From Eutrophocola sp964490145 (GTDB lineage: Bacteria > Pseudomonadota > Gammaproteobacteria > Pseudomonadales > Pseudohongiellaceae): 47,242 nt of DNA. The first letter of the stretch is position 1; the number at the start of each line of letters is the position of its first letter. A program made the position numbers and the translations under genes. Below, one piece after another: positions 40,187-47,242 of this stretch. Where the stretch lies: contig CAZBBS010000012.1 in the NCBI GenBank assembly GCA_964490145.1, positions 1 through 47,242 on the forward strand, given 5' to 3'. Under the pieces are notes generated by a model. It was not told the DNA's origin, did not search any database, and saw only the letters and a list, made by a program, of their open reading frames with translations.

Positions 40187-42586
40187 TTATGGAAACGGGT
40201 TGATTTCATCCAGTTCGAACGTGAGGGTGGCACCGGGAATTTTCAGCAGCGTCATGCTGGCCGGTCCCTGAGCTGTGTCGATACCTGGAATCAGGATTTT
40301 TTCAGAACGGTAATAGGCATCGCAACTGCCTGCATCGGGAGCGGGGTCCAGCGGACTGAAGGCTGTCACGGTATACCAGCCATTGTCCTGCCGGCGCAGC
40401 TCAACCTGGTAGCGTTCGTTGTTCCTGTAGGCGATGCTGTTCAGGGTGATCAGGCCCCCATCTGCATCCCAGCGATTACCGGCGGGCACAGTGTTGTCAC
40501 AGATTTGACCCAGTCTGAAATTGAGGGTTTCCGGCGCCAGCTGCCGGGAGAATGCCAGCAACTCGTCGCAATCCGCGCTGACTTCAAAACTGTCATCAAA
40601 AGACAGTCCCGCATCAAGCAGCCTGAATCCGTCCTGGATATTTCCGAACAACACCCCCAGGCCAGCATAATCATCGACTTCCGGGTATAGCCTGCGGACT
40701 GCGGTGGCAGGAGACAGCAGGAAAAAATTGTATTGCCTGAACTGGTACAGGGAATAGGCCAGGTAGCTCATGTCCACAGGAAAGCTCAGTCCCACCTTGC
40801 CTTCCTGGCTTACCAGGGTGATCAGGACATGGGAGTCCCCGATCCGGTCCAGGGACATGGGTCGTCCCTGTTCCGTCAGATTGACTTCCCTGCCCGCCAC
40901 CCTGAGCGTTGTCCCGCCGGTGAAGCTGTAGAGTGGATCGGCTTCACACAAGCCTGTTTCCAGCTGTGACAGGATGTTGGTATTGATGTAGCGAATCGCA
41001 GAAATACGGTCAGGCGTGAAACGTTCATCGTATTGGCCGGCATCGTCATCCACCAGCAGGCTGTTTCCCGCCAGGAAGGACTGCTGGTGGCGGACTCCCA
41101 TCAGTGACAGCAGGGTGGGCGCCAGGTCCATGTGGGTACCCTGCTTGTCGATGCGACCACTCATTCCTGCATTGAGGATATTCACATACAGCTTGCGCTC
41201 GTAATCCGGTGGATAGAAGTCCATGCCTATATTGCGCATGTGCAGGTGGTCGCTCATCATGAAGACCACCGTGTTGTCCCAGGCCGGACTCTGTTTCAGG
41301 TGGTCGATAAACCTGCCCAGCATCTGGTCAGTGCAATGCACGGCATGAAAAATCAGGTTCTCGATTTCACTATAGGGCTCACAGCTGGCAGAAGGGTGAC
41401 CGTCAGGAGGATGGGCATCCACCGTCAGCACGGTGAAGTTGAAGGGCTGGCTGGTATCACTCGCCAGTTCATCAAAGCGTTTCGCTGCCAGTCCGAGCAG
41501 GGCGTCATCATACAGGCCCCAGCGATTCAGGTAGTCACGGTCTTCCATGAATGGCCGCAATTCATCCAGCCCCAGCACCTCCTCATAACCATGACTGGCC
41601 AGGAATACTCCCTTGCCCGCAAACCGGGTGGGCGCCCCGCCCATGAACACCTGCCTGTAGCCGGCCGCATCCAGAATGTCGCCTACGCAGATGGCGTCCT
41701 GCAGAAAGCCATTCCTGAGAATATCATTACCTCCCGGTCCTGGCGGAATAAGCAATGGTGTGCCGCACTGGGATGACACCATGCCGGCCACCGTGAAATT
41801 GGTTCCCTGAGTCTGCTGGATATTGTCAAACACCAGACCTTCTTCGGCCAGGGCATTCATGTTCGGAGTGAGGCCAGGGAATACCGACTCATCGGTATAC
41901 ATCTGTTCCATGCTTTCCAGGTAGATCATCACCACGTTCTTGCCAGCCACCACCTCATCCGACATCCGGTACAGGGCATTCTGGTTCAGCCCGGTGGCCT
42001 CCCAGTCAATGGAGGCCAGATCCAGGTTACCCCGTGTATTAGCATCGCGCATGAGGTATTCCGCCAGCCTGCCGACATCAGGGTCTGCCACCAGGATCAG
42101 CAGGAGCGCCGGCGGTACCAGCAGGGTGCGATTGGCCAGGGAAATAACCGGTGCCCGGTAAATGCTGAAATAACCGGCGGCGGCGACAAGCGTCAAGTAA
42201 CCCAGAGTCAGGGCGATCAGTCCTGGAAAAGCGGAAATGGCAAACCCGGCGGTCTGGATACTGAAGTGAAAGAAAAACTCTTCGTTGAAACTTTCACCCT
42301 GGAAATAGAACGAGGCTACCCGTCCTGCTGAAAGCGCCGCCAGCAACAAAACCCCGACTGCCGCCAGACTGTTGCGCAGAGCCGGCGTGGCAATATGCAG
42401 GCAAAGCCGCCACAACAGCACCAGAGAAAAGACCAGAAACGCCCCTGCCCGGAGAAAAAACAGCACCGGATGTGTCAGGTTGTACTGCCAGCTGACAAGC
42501 AACGGCACTGTCAGAAGCAGGATGATCAGTCCCATGGACAGTTTCATGATCAGCCCCTGCCGGGAAGGTGTCTGCAGTTCATTCAT
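40187..42586 (-). CDS. opgB: OpgB-like phosphoglycerol transferase
   Basis: 799-aa inner-membrane enzyme with about four to five N-terminal membrane spans (residues 15-175) and a periplasmic alkaline-phosphatase/sulfatase-fold domain. It aligns with phosphoglycerol transferase I (MdoB/OpgB), which transfers glycerol phosphate from phosphatidylglycerol to osmoregulated periplasmic glucans. Shared blocks are NVVMIYLESMEQMYTD, GTNFTVAGMVSSQCGTPLL (with the probable nucleophile threonine), CVGDILDAAGY, RFAGKGVFLASHGYEEV, WGLYDDALL, TVDAHPPDG and MSDHLHMRN. A C-terminal domain of about 270 residues follows, as in OpgB. It heads a minus-strand run with the PQQ dehydrogenase. An LTA-synthase-like function is the alternative. 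Confidence 0.87.
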   Translation of the reverse strand: MNELQTPSRQGLIMKLSMGLIILLLTVPLLVSWQYNLTHPVLFFLRAGAFLVFSLVLLWRLCLHIATPALRNSLAAVGVLLLAALSAGRVASFYFQGESFNEEFFFHFSIQTAGFAISAFPGLIALTLGYLTLVAAAGYFSIYRAPVISLANRTLLVPPALLLILVADPDVGRLAEYLMRDANTRGNLDLASIDWEATGLNQNALYRMSDEVVAGKNVVMIYLESMEQMYTDESVFPGLTPNMNALAEEGLVFDNIQQTQGTNFTVAGMVSSQCGTPLLIPPGPGGNDILRNGFLQDAICVGDILDAAGYRQVFMGGAPTRFAGKGVFLASHGYEEVLGLDELRPFMEDRDYLNRWGLYDDALLGLAAKRFDELASDTSQPFNFTVLTVDAHPPDGHPSASCEPYSEIENLIFHAVHCTDQMLGRFIDHLKQSPAWDNTVVFMMSDHLHMRNIGMDFYPPDYERKLYVNILNAGMSGRIDKQGTHMDLAPTLLSLMGVRHQQSFLAGNSLLVDDDAGQYDERFTPDRISAIRYINTNILSQLETGLCEADPLYSFTGGTTLRVAGREVNLTEQGRPMSLDRIGDSHVLITLVSQEGKVGLSFPVDMSYLAYSLYQFRQYNFFLLSPATAVRRLYPEVDDYAGLGVLFGNIQDGFRLLDAGLSFDDSFEVSADCDELLAFSRQLAPETLNFRLGQICDNTVPAGNRWDADGGLITLNSIAYRNNERYQVELRRQDNGWYTVTAFSPLDPAPDAGSCDAYYRSEKILIPGIDTAQGPASMTLLKIPGATLTFELDEINPFP

Positions 42587-42769
42587 TATTTAGGGACGGT
42601 GTGATATCAGCTGAGTTAGGAAGAGTGTCAGTATAACAGCACCATGAAGGTTCCATTAAGATGAAAGCATGCTGTATGTTCCTGCTCCCCCTCTGCCGGT
42701 CCGGCCCCGGCCATGTCCGCCACGGGCAGGTGCGACAATTTGTCTCAGGCCAGCATCCAGCCTCTTCTC

Positions 42770-42775
42770 TATAAT
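42770..42775 (+). promoter_or_regulatory. -10 box upstream of the copper receptor gene (candidate)
   Basis: TATAAT lies 51 bp before the start of the TonB-dependent receptor. No good -35 is found at standard spacing, so activator control is possible. The ribosome binding site GGAG is at 42816-42819. Confidence 0.35.
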
Positions 42776-42825
42776 TGTTATTTTTCCATATTGATCCGTA
42801 TTGAGTTGTTGTTCCGGAGCTTTCC

Positions 42826-44925
42826 ATGTATCGATCCAAACCCGTAGCCTTGGCAGTTTTCGCTGCCTGTACCGCCATAGCCTGCCAGACCAGCGCCCAG
42901 ACATCTATTGAAGAAATGGTGGTCACCGGTGTGCGCTCCGATGCCCCGCTACAACTGATCACCAATCCGAAAAACCCACGGCAGCCCCTGCCCGCCCATG
43001 ATGGTGCCGATTACCTGAAAACCATTCCAGGGTTTTCCGTGATACGCAAAGGTGGAACGGCCGGCGACCCCGTACTCAGGGGCATGGCCGGGTCACGCCT
43101 GTCCATGCTGATGGACGGTGAAGTCATTCTCGGTGGCTGCAACAACCGGATGGATCCTCCAACGGCTTATGTTTTCCCGGAAACCTACGACAGTATCAGG
43201 GTCATAAAGGGTCCGCAGTCCGTTAAGTATGGCCCTGGCAATTCTGCCGGTGTTGTGTTGTTCGAAAAAGACGACAAGCGTCCGGAAAACTCTGGCCTGC
43301 AGGTTCACAGCAGCATCCTGGCCGGCAGTTTTGGCCGGCTCGACGAAGTAGTGGACCTTCGCTATGCGACCCCGGAATGGGAACTGCGTACCAGTGCCTC
43401 CAATGCCAGTGCTGACAACTATGAAGACGGCGATGGCGTGGAGGTCCATTCACAGTACAAGCGCTGGAACGGACAAGTGGACCTGGCCTGGACACCGGAT
43501 GACAACACCCGCTTTGAATTGAGCACTGCTCACAGCGATGGCGAGGCCGCCTATGCCGATCGCAGTGTTGATGGCAGCAAGTTTGCCCGGGAAAACTACA
43601 GCGCCAAGTTCATCAAAAGCGCGCTGGGTCCGGTGTTCAACAGAATTGAGTTGCAGGCTTATTACAACTATGTCGATCACGTGATGGACAATTACAGTCT
43701 GCGCGAACCTGCCGGCATGATGGCAAATCCGGTGGCCATGAATCCTGACCGCACCACCTCGGGTGGCAAGGCCATTGTAGATTTCACTTTCAGTGACAAC
43801 ATGGAACTGACGGCCGGTGTCGATACCCAGACCAACCAGCATTCAAGCCGCAATACCATGAACCAGACCATGATACCCTTTGAGGCCATGACCCGGATCG
43901 AGGATTCCCGCTTCGCCCAGACCGGCGTGTTCGGAGAGTTAAACTGGAAACTGGGCTCAGACCAGAATGTCATTGCCGGCCTGCGCCTGGATCGCTGGGA
44001 ATATCTGGACCAGCGCCAGAATATTGCCCTGAGCATGATGAGCACCCTGCCCAACCCGACAGCCGATATTGAACGCAAAGAAACATTACACAGTGCCTTT
44101 GCCCGTTTTGAAGATACTCTCGGAGACAGCGGCCTGACCTGGTATGCAGGGGTAGGCCATAATGAGCGTTTACCGGATTACTGGGAGATCACCAAAGAAA
44201 GTGCCACCTCACTGTCTTCTGTCAACAGCCTCAAGGCGGAAAAAAATACCCAGCTGGATACCGGCATCCTGTTCAAGGGTGAAGGTGTGGAAGCCAGCCT
44301 GTCAGTTTTCTACAGCGATGTGCAGGACTACATCATGGTCCAAAACAGCTTTAACAAGATGGCCATGGCGATGCCTGCCATGCCCTACATGCCGATGATG
44401 GGTGGGATGGACACCATGACATCCACAACGCGCAGCACTACGATTGTAAGAAATATCGATGCCCGCAGCTGGGGCATGGAATTTGACAGCCAGTACTACT
44501 TTAGCGAAAACTGGCGCGTTGAACTCACCCTGGCTTCCGTCCGCGGTGCCAACGATACCGATAACACCACCCTGGCACAGCTCCCACCACTGGAAGGTCG
44601 CCTGGGCTTTTACTATGACAACAAGACCTGGTCCGCCGGTCTGTTGTGGCGTTCACTGGCAGCCCAGAACCGCGTGGATATTGGCAAGGGCAACATCATT
44701 GGTCAGGATTTTGGACCCACCGGTTCTGCCGAAATCCTGTCTCTGAATGCCGGCTGGCGCGCCAACGACAGGGTGCTGGTTACTACCGGCATCGACAACT
44801 TGCTGGATGAGACCTACGCCGAACACATCAGCCGCGCCGGAGCCGCAATCCAGGGCTTTGAACAGGTTTCCCGCCTGAACGAGCCAGGTCGCATCCTGTG
44901 GATGAAGGCCCAATATTCGTTTTAA
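42826..44925 (+). CDS. oprC: TonB-dependent copper receptor (OprC/NosA-like)
   Basis: 699-aa outer-membrane receptor. A signal peptide (to about residue 25) is followed by a TonB-box-like EEMVVTG, a plug domain (about 45-160) with VLRGMAGSRLSMLMDG, and a 22-strand barrel ending in the terminal aromatic F. The copper motif of OprC is visible: Cys105-x3-Met109 in GGCNNRMDPPTAYVFPE and His285-x-Met287 in VDHVMDNYSLR, the CxxxM-HxM site described for Pseudomonas OprC. An extracellular loop around residue 510-530 is methionine-rich (MAMAMPAMPYMPMMGGM), another likely copper sink. The role is copper uptake across the outer membrane, perhaps for copper enzymes. It is divergent from the opgB-like gene. 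A weak CCCCT/AGGGG hairpin follows the stop at 44937-44949. Confidence 0.93.
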   Translation: MYRSKPVALAVFAACTAIACQTSAQTSIEEMVVTGVRSDAPLQLITNPKNPRQPLPAHDGADYLKTIPGFSVIRKGGTAGDPVLRGMAGSRLSMLMDGEVILGGCNNRMDPPTAYVFPETYDSIRVIKGPQSVKYGPGNSAGVVLFEKDDKRPENSGLQVHSSILAGSFGRLDEVVDLRYATPEWELRTSASNASADNYEDGDGVEVHSQYKRWNGQVDLAWTPDDNTRFELSTAHSDGEAAYADRSVDGSKFARENYSAKFIKSALGPVFNRIELQAYYNYVDHVMDNYSLREPAGMMANPVAMNPDRTTSGGKAIVDFTFSDNMELTAGVDTQTNQHSSRNTMNQTMIPFEAMTRIEDSRFAQTGVFGELNWKLGSDQNVIAGLRLDRWEYLDQRQNIALSMMSTLPNPTADIERKETLHSAFARFEDTLGDSGLTWYAGVGHNERLPDYWEITKESATSLSSVNSLKAEKNTQLDTGILFKGEGVEASLSVFYSDVQDYIMVQNSFNKMAMAMPAMPYMPMMGGMDTMTSTTRSTTIVRNIDARSWGMEFDSQYYFSENWRVELTLASVRGANDTDNTTLAQLPPLEGRLGFYYDNKTWSAGLLWRSLAAQNRVDIGKGNIIGQDFGPTGSAEILSLNAGWRANDRVLVTTGIDNLLDETYAEHISRAGAAIQGFEQVSRLNEPGRILWMKAQYSF

Positions 44926-44936
44926 CGTTCTCTTGT

Positions 44937-44956
44937 CCCCTCCAAGGGGTTTCCGC
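44937..44956 (+). terminator. weak hairpin after the copper receptor gene
   Basis: Arms CCCCT and AGGGG with a three-base loop and a broken pyrimidine tail lie 12 bp after the receptor stop. Short stem; possible terminator only. Confidence 0.3.
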
Positions 44957-45115
44957 CTTTTCTGTCACGTTTGCGAGAACCCCCATTTTTTGCGACAAAA
45001 CCCGGATACAGGTTCCAGGCACTGTCCGTAGTCTGTATGTCTGACCTGTCCGCAGTCTTTGCTTCAATCTGTTTCATGAAACCTTGCGTATATATGGCAA
45101 CAGATGGAGTAAAGC

Positions 45116-45532
45116 ATGAGAAATGTACAGACCCTGAAAACCCCGCAAGACGCTGTTAGCCGACACTGGATTCGTGAAGATGCTGTAATACAGATATCTG
45201 ACTTGCGCCTGCGCACCTATATCGGCTTCAACCCCGAAGAACTCAGCAAACTACAAGACGTCATCATCAACTGCGAATTGCATTATAAGGCTGATTCAGC
45301 CTGCAAAACCGATGATGAAGCCACCGCGTTGAATTACAAAATCGTAACCAAGGAGATTATCCGGCTTGTTGAGCAGGGACGATTCAGGCTGCTGGAAAAA
45401 CTGGCAGAAGATCTGCTGTCCACTCTTATGGACTGCGAGCAGGCCACCCGCGCCAGTGTTCGTGTGGACAAACCCCATGCCCTGCGCTTTGCTGATTCGG
45501 TTTCAGTGACCCTGTCTGCGAGACGGGCCTGA
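45116..45532 (+). CDS. folX: dihydroneopterin triphosphate 2'-epimerase
   Basis: 138-aa cytoplasmic enzyme of the FolB/FolX tunnelling fold. It aligns with E. coli FolX over the whole chain: ISDLRLRTYIGFNPEEL, QDVIINCELHY, ALNYKIVTKEIIRLVEQGRFRLLEKLAEDLL, VRVDKPHALRFADSVSVTLS. It epimerises 7,8-dihydroneopterin triphosphate to the dihydromonapterin form, the first dedicated step towards tetrahydromonapterin. It has about 18 more N-terminal residues than FolX of E. coli. ATG 45116 has GGAG six bases before it. Its stop overlaps the start of folM by one base (TGATG), and folE follows, the same set seen in Pseudomonas, where the cofactor serves phenylalanine hydroxylase. Confidence 0.93.
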   Translation: MRNVQTLKTPQDAVSRHWIREDAVIQISDLRLRTYIGFNPEELSKLQDVIINCELHYKADSACKTDDEATALNYKIVTKEIIRLVEQGRFRLLEKLAEDLLSTLMDCEQATRASVRVDKPHALRFADSVSVTLSARRA

Positions 45533-46254
45533 TGTCAGGCACCGTTCTGATCACCGGGGGTGCGCGGCGTTTTGGCCGCGCGCTGTCACTGGCCCTGGCC
45601 GCACAGGGGTATTCGGTGATAATTACCTATCGGCAGAACAGCCATGACCTAGCATCCCTGGAAAATGCCGGTGTGCATTGTATACAGGCCGATTTCAGCA
45701 ATGCCGAATCCACCAATCACTTTATTGAGACATTTAAGCGGGATTTCACTGACCTGCGCGCTCTCATTCATAATGCCTCGGAATGGTTACCTGAATCCGC
45801 AAGTCTGCCTCCAGAAGAGGTCCTTTCCCGCAATCTGGCCATACATGTCCAGACCCCCTACCTGTTGAATCTGGGGCTGGAAGACCTACTGAGAAAAGGG
45901 GCTGATAACCACGGTTTAGCTGACATCATCCATATGACGGATTATGTGGCAACCAGGGGTAGCAGCAAGCACATCGCCTATGCAGCCAGTAAGGCCGCCC
46001 TGCACAACATGAGCTGTTCGTTTGCCGGCAGACTGGCACCACAGGTCAAGGTCAACAGTATTGCGCCGGCCCTGCTGATATTCCGAGATGAGGATGATGC
46101 CCGGTACCGGACAAAGGTTGCTGGAAAATCGTTACTTCCTCCCGGCCCGGGCGCCGAGGAAGGCATCAACACCGTCCTGATGCTGCTGGCCAGCCGTTAC
46201 ATCACTGGCCAGTCCATTGCCCTTGACGGGGGCAGGCATCTTAAACAGGGATGA
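45532..46254 (+). CDS. folM: dihydromonapterin reductase
   Basis: 240-aa short-chain dehydrogenase. The NADPH-binding start is TGGARRFGRAL, the adenine-side motif is HNASEW, and the catalytic Tyr/Lys pair is in HIAYAASKAAL. TDYVATRGSSKHIAYAASKAAL and VKVNSIAPALLIF match E. coli FolM closely. It reduces dihydromonapterin (and dihydrofolate weakly) to the tetrahydro form. It is translationally coupled to folX by a one-base overlap; folE lies 56 bp downstream. Confidence 0.93.
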   Translation: MSGTVLITGGARRFGRALSLALAAQGYSVIITYRQNSHDLASLENAGVHCIQADFSNAESTNHFIETFKRDFTDLRALIHNASEWLPESASLPPEEVLSRNLAIHVQTPYLLNLGLEDLLRKGADNHGLADIIHMTDYVATRGSSKHIAYAASKAALHNMSCSFAGRLAPQVKVNSIAPALLIFRDEDDARYRTKVAGKSLLPPGPGAEEGINTVLMLLASRYITGQSIALDGGRHLKQG

Positions 46255-46310
46255 ATCCGTCTGCTCATTTCCTGCGTAGACTCAAGACAAGATAAAAAAA
46301 TGGTGACACT

Positions 46311-46991
46311 ATGAACCAGCCTCTCAACACTTCGACTTCACCGTCCCTGGCCAGTTTCAGTATGGAAGCCCTGATTGTCAGGGATGCCCTCATAGCACGG
46401 GGACTGGAAACGCCAATGGTGCCACACGATACAGACACCAAAAGCAAATACCTTAAAATTCGCCAGGCCATGACCACCATTATGGAAACACTGGGGCTGG
46501 ATCTGAATGATGACAGCCTCCAGGAGACCCCCCATCGCATTGCCAAGATGTATGTGAATGAAATATTTTCAGGGCTGGATTACCGACATTTCCCCAAGGT
46601 CACCGTGATCGAAAACAAGATGCAGGTTGACGAGATGGTAACAGTCAGGGACATCAGCCTGACCAGTACCTGTGAACACCATTTTGTGACCATTGATGGC
46701 ATTGCCAGGGTCGCTTATATCCCCAGGAACAAAATCATTGGCCTGTCCAAGATCAATCGGATTGTCCGTTTCTTCGCTCAACGTCCACAGGTACAGGAAA
46801 GGCTTACCCAGCAGATTCTCCTTGCACTTCAAACCCTGCTGGAGACAGAAGATGTAGCGGTAACTATTGATGCCACCCACTATTGCGTAAAATCCCGTGG
46901 AGTCATGGATGCCGGCTCATCAACACAAACCACCGCACTGGGCGGAGCCTTTAAAACCAACAGCCGGACCCGGAACGAATTTCTATCTTGA
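46311..46991 (+). CDS. folE: GTP cyclohydrolase I
   Basis: 226-aa enzyme converting GTP to dihydroneopterin triphosphate. The zinc ligands are visible as Cys121 and His124 (TSTCEHHF) and Cys192 (HYCVKSRG). The substrate loop GLSKINRIVRFFAQRPQVQERLT is intact, and MDAGSSTQTTALGGAF ends the protein. Length is normal for FolE1. As the third gene of folX-folM-folE it supplies precursor for tetrahydromonapterin, so a second folE for folate may exist elsewhere in the genome. Confidence 0.95.
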   Translation: MNQPLNTSTSPSLASFSMEALIVRDALIARGLETPMVPHDTDTKSKYLKIRQAMTTIMETLGLDLNDDSLQETPHRIAKMYVNEIFSGLDYRHFPKVTVIENKMQVDEMVTVRDISLTSTCEHHFVTIDGIARVAYIPRNKIIGLSKINRIVRFFAQRPQVQERLTQQILLALQTLLETEDVAVTIDATHYCVKSRGVMDAGSSTQTTALGGAFKTNSRTRNEFLS

Positions 46992-47242
46992 GGGAAGAAA
47001 GACTCAAAGTTCTGCAATGTCTGAACGAACGTTTCACACACAGAAGAGTGTAAGTCAGGTCGTGTTGAAAGCAACGCTTTGAGACGAGTCGAACGGGAAC
47101 GTTTTATCAGCGCCCTGGATTAATATTCCTGTGTCTTACAACCAGAAATACGCAGAGTAGAAAGATATCTGAAGGACTAACTAGGATATTGGTGCCCAGG
47201 AGATCACTTGATACCCTCCGAAGGAACCACTTGCTCTGTTAT
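46992..47242. other. terminal non-coding stretch
   Basis: About 250 bp after folE to the window end. I see no supportable gene, RNA or repeat here; short open frames lack ribosome binding sites or recognisable products. A terminator for folE is not obvious. Confidence 0.5.

Noticed and set aside
39206..40690. 494-codon plus-strand frame across the dehydrogenase/opgB junction
   Set aside because: Spans two real minus-strand genes and their junction; not coding.

Overview
The window looks like a GC-rich accessory/catabolic stretch of a Gammaproteobacterium, probably a marine or environmental aerobe near Pseudomonadales/Cellvibrionales. This is judged from the folX-folM-folE cluster, an OpgB-type phosphoglycerol transferase, an OprC-type copper receptor, and many exported quinoprotein and cytochrome c proteins. 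I see no tRNA, rRNA, CRISPR array, transposase, integrase or phage gene. The taxonomic placement is inference.

Layout. 1-4.6 kb (minus strand): an orphan Tat-exported molybdenum hydroxylase large subunit, then a secreted thrombospondin-type-3 (calcium-binding) protein with a lysine/aspartate tail. The signal peptide of the latter is recovered only if an 8-G tract is read as 7. 4.6-5.1 kb: a 500-bp divergent control region with a CRP-like palindrome and a pseudoknot-like segment. 5.1-11.9 kb (plus): P450, MFS transporter, a PQQ dehydrogenase with an N-terminal cytochrome c, an uncharacterised 460-aa exported protein, and a sulfotransferase. 12-18.4 kb (minus): arylsulfatase, beta-lactamase-fold serine hydrolase, Esterase-D-type hydrolase, a small exported cupin-like protein and an MFS transporter. 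Four copies of one 41-bp palindromic repeat sit at gene ends between 9.7 and 16.7 kb.

18.6-21 kb (plus): exported alpha/beta hydrolase and a GH13 sucrose phosphorylase-like enzyme. 21.3-27.4 kb (plus): a planctomycete-style set of DUF1592 cytochrome, DUF1552 Tat protein, small two-heme-motif cytochrome and exported ankyrin protein. 27.6-36.6 kb (plus): the most coherent operon, made of a MarR regulator with a promoter/operator visible upstream, a ThDP decarboxylase-like enzyme, an acyl-CoA ligase, a FlK-like thioesterase, a large Mo-bisMGD catalytic subunit and a fused ferredoxin/NrfD-like membrane subunit. Together these could form an oxidative alpha-carbon pathway (acid to acyl-CoA to 2-oxoacid to aldehyde plus CO2), analogous to phenylacetyl-CoA oxidation to phenylglyoxylate.

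36.7-42.6 kb (minus): OpgB-like transferase, a second PQQ dehydrogenase (cytochrome c at the C-terminus) and a paralogue of the 460-aa exported protein. The dehydrogenase/460-aa pairing therefore occurs twice. 42.8-44.9 kb (plus): TonB-dependent copper receptor. 45.1-47 kb (plus): folX, folM, folE for tetrahydromonapterin synthesis. The last 250 bp hold no gene I can support.
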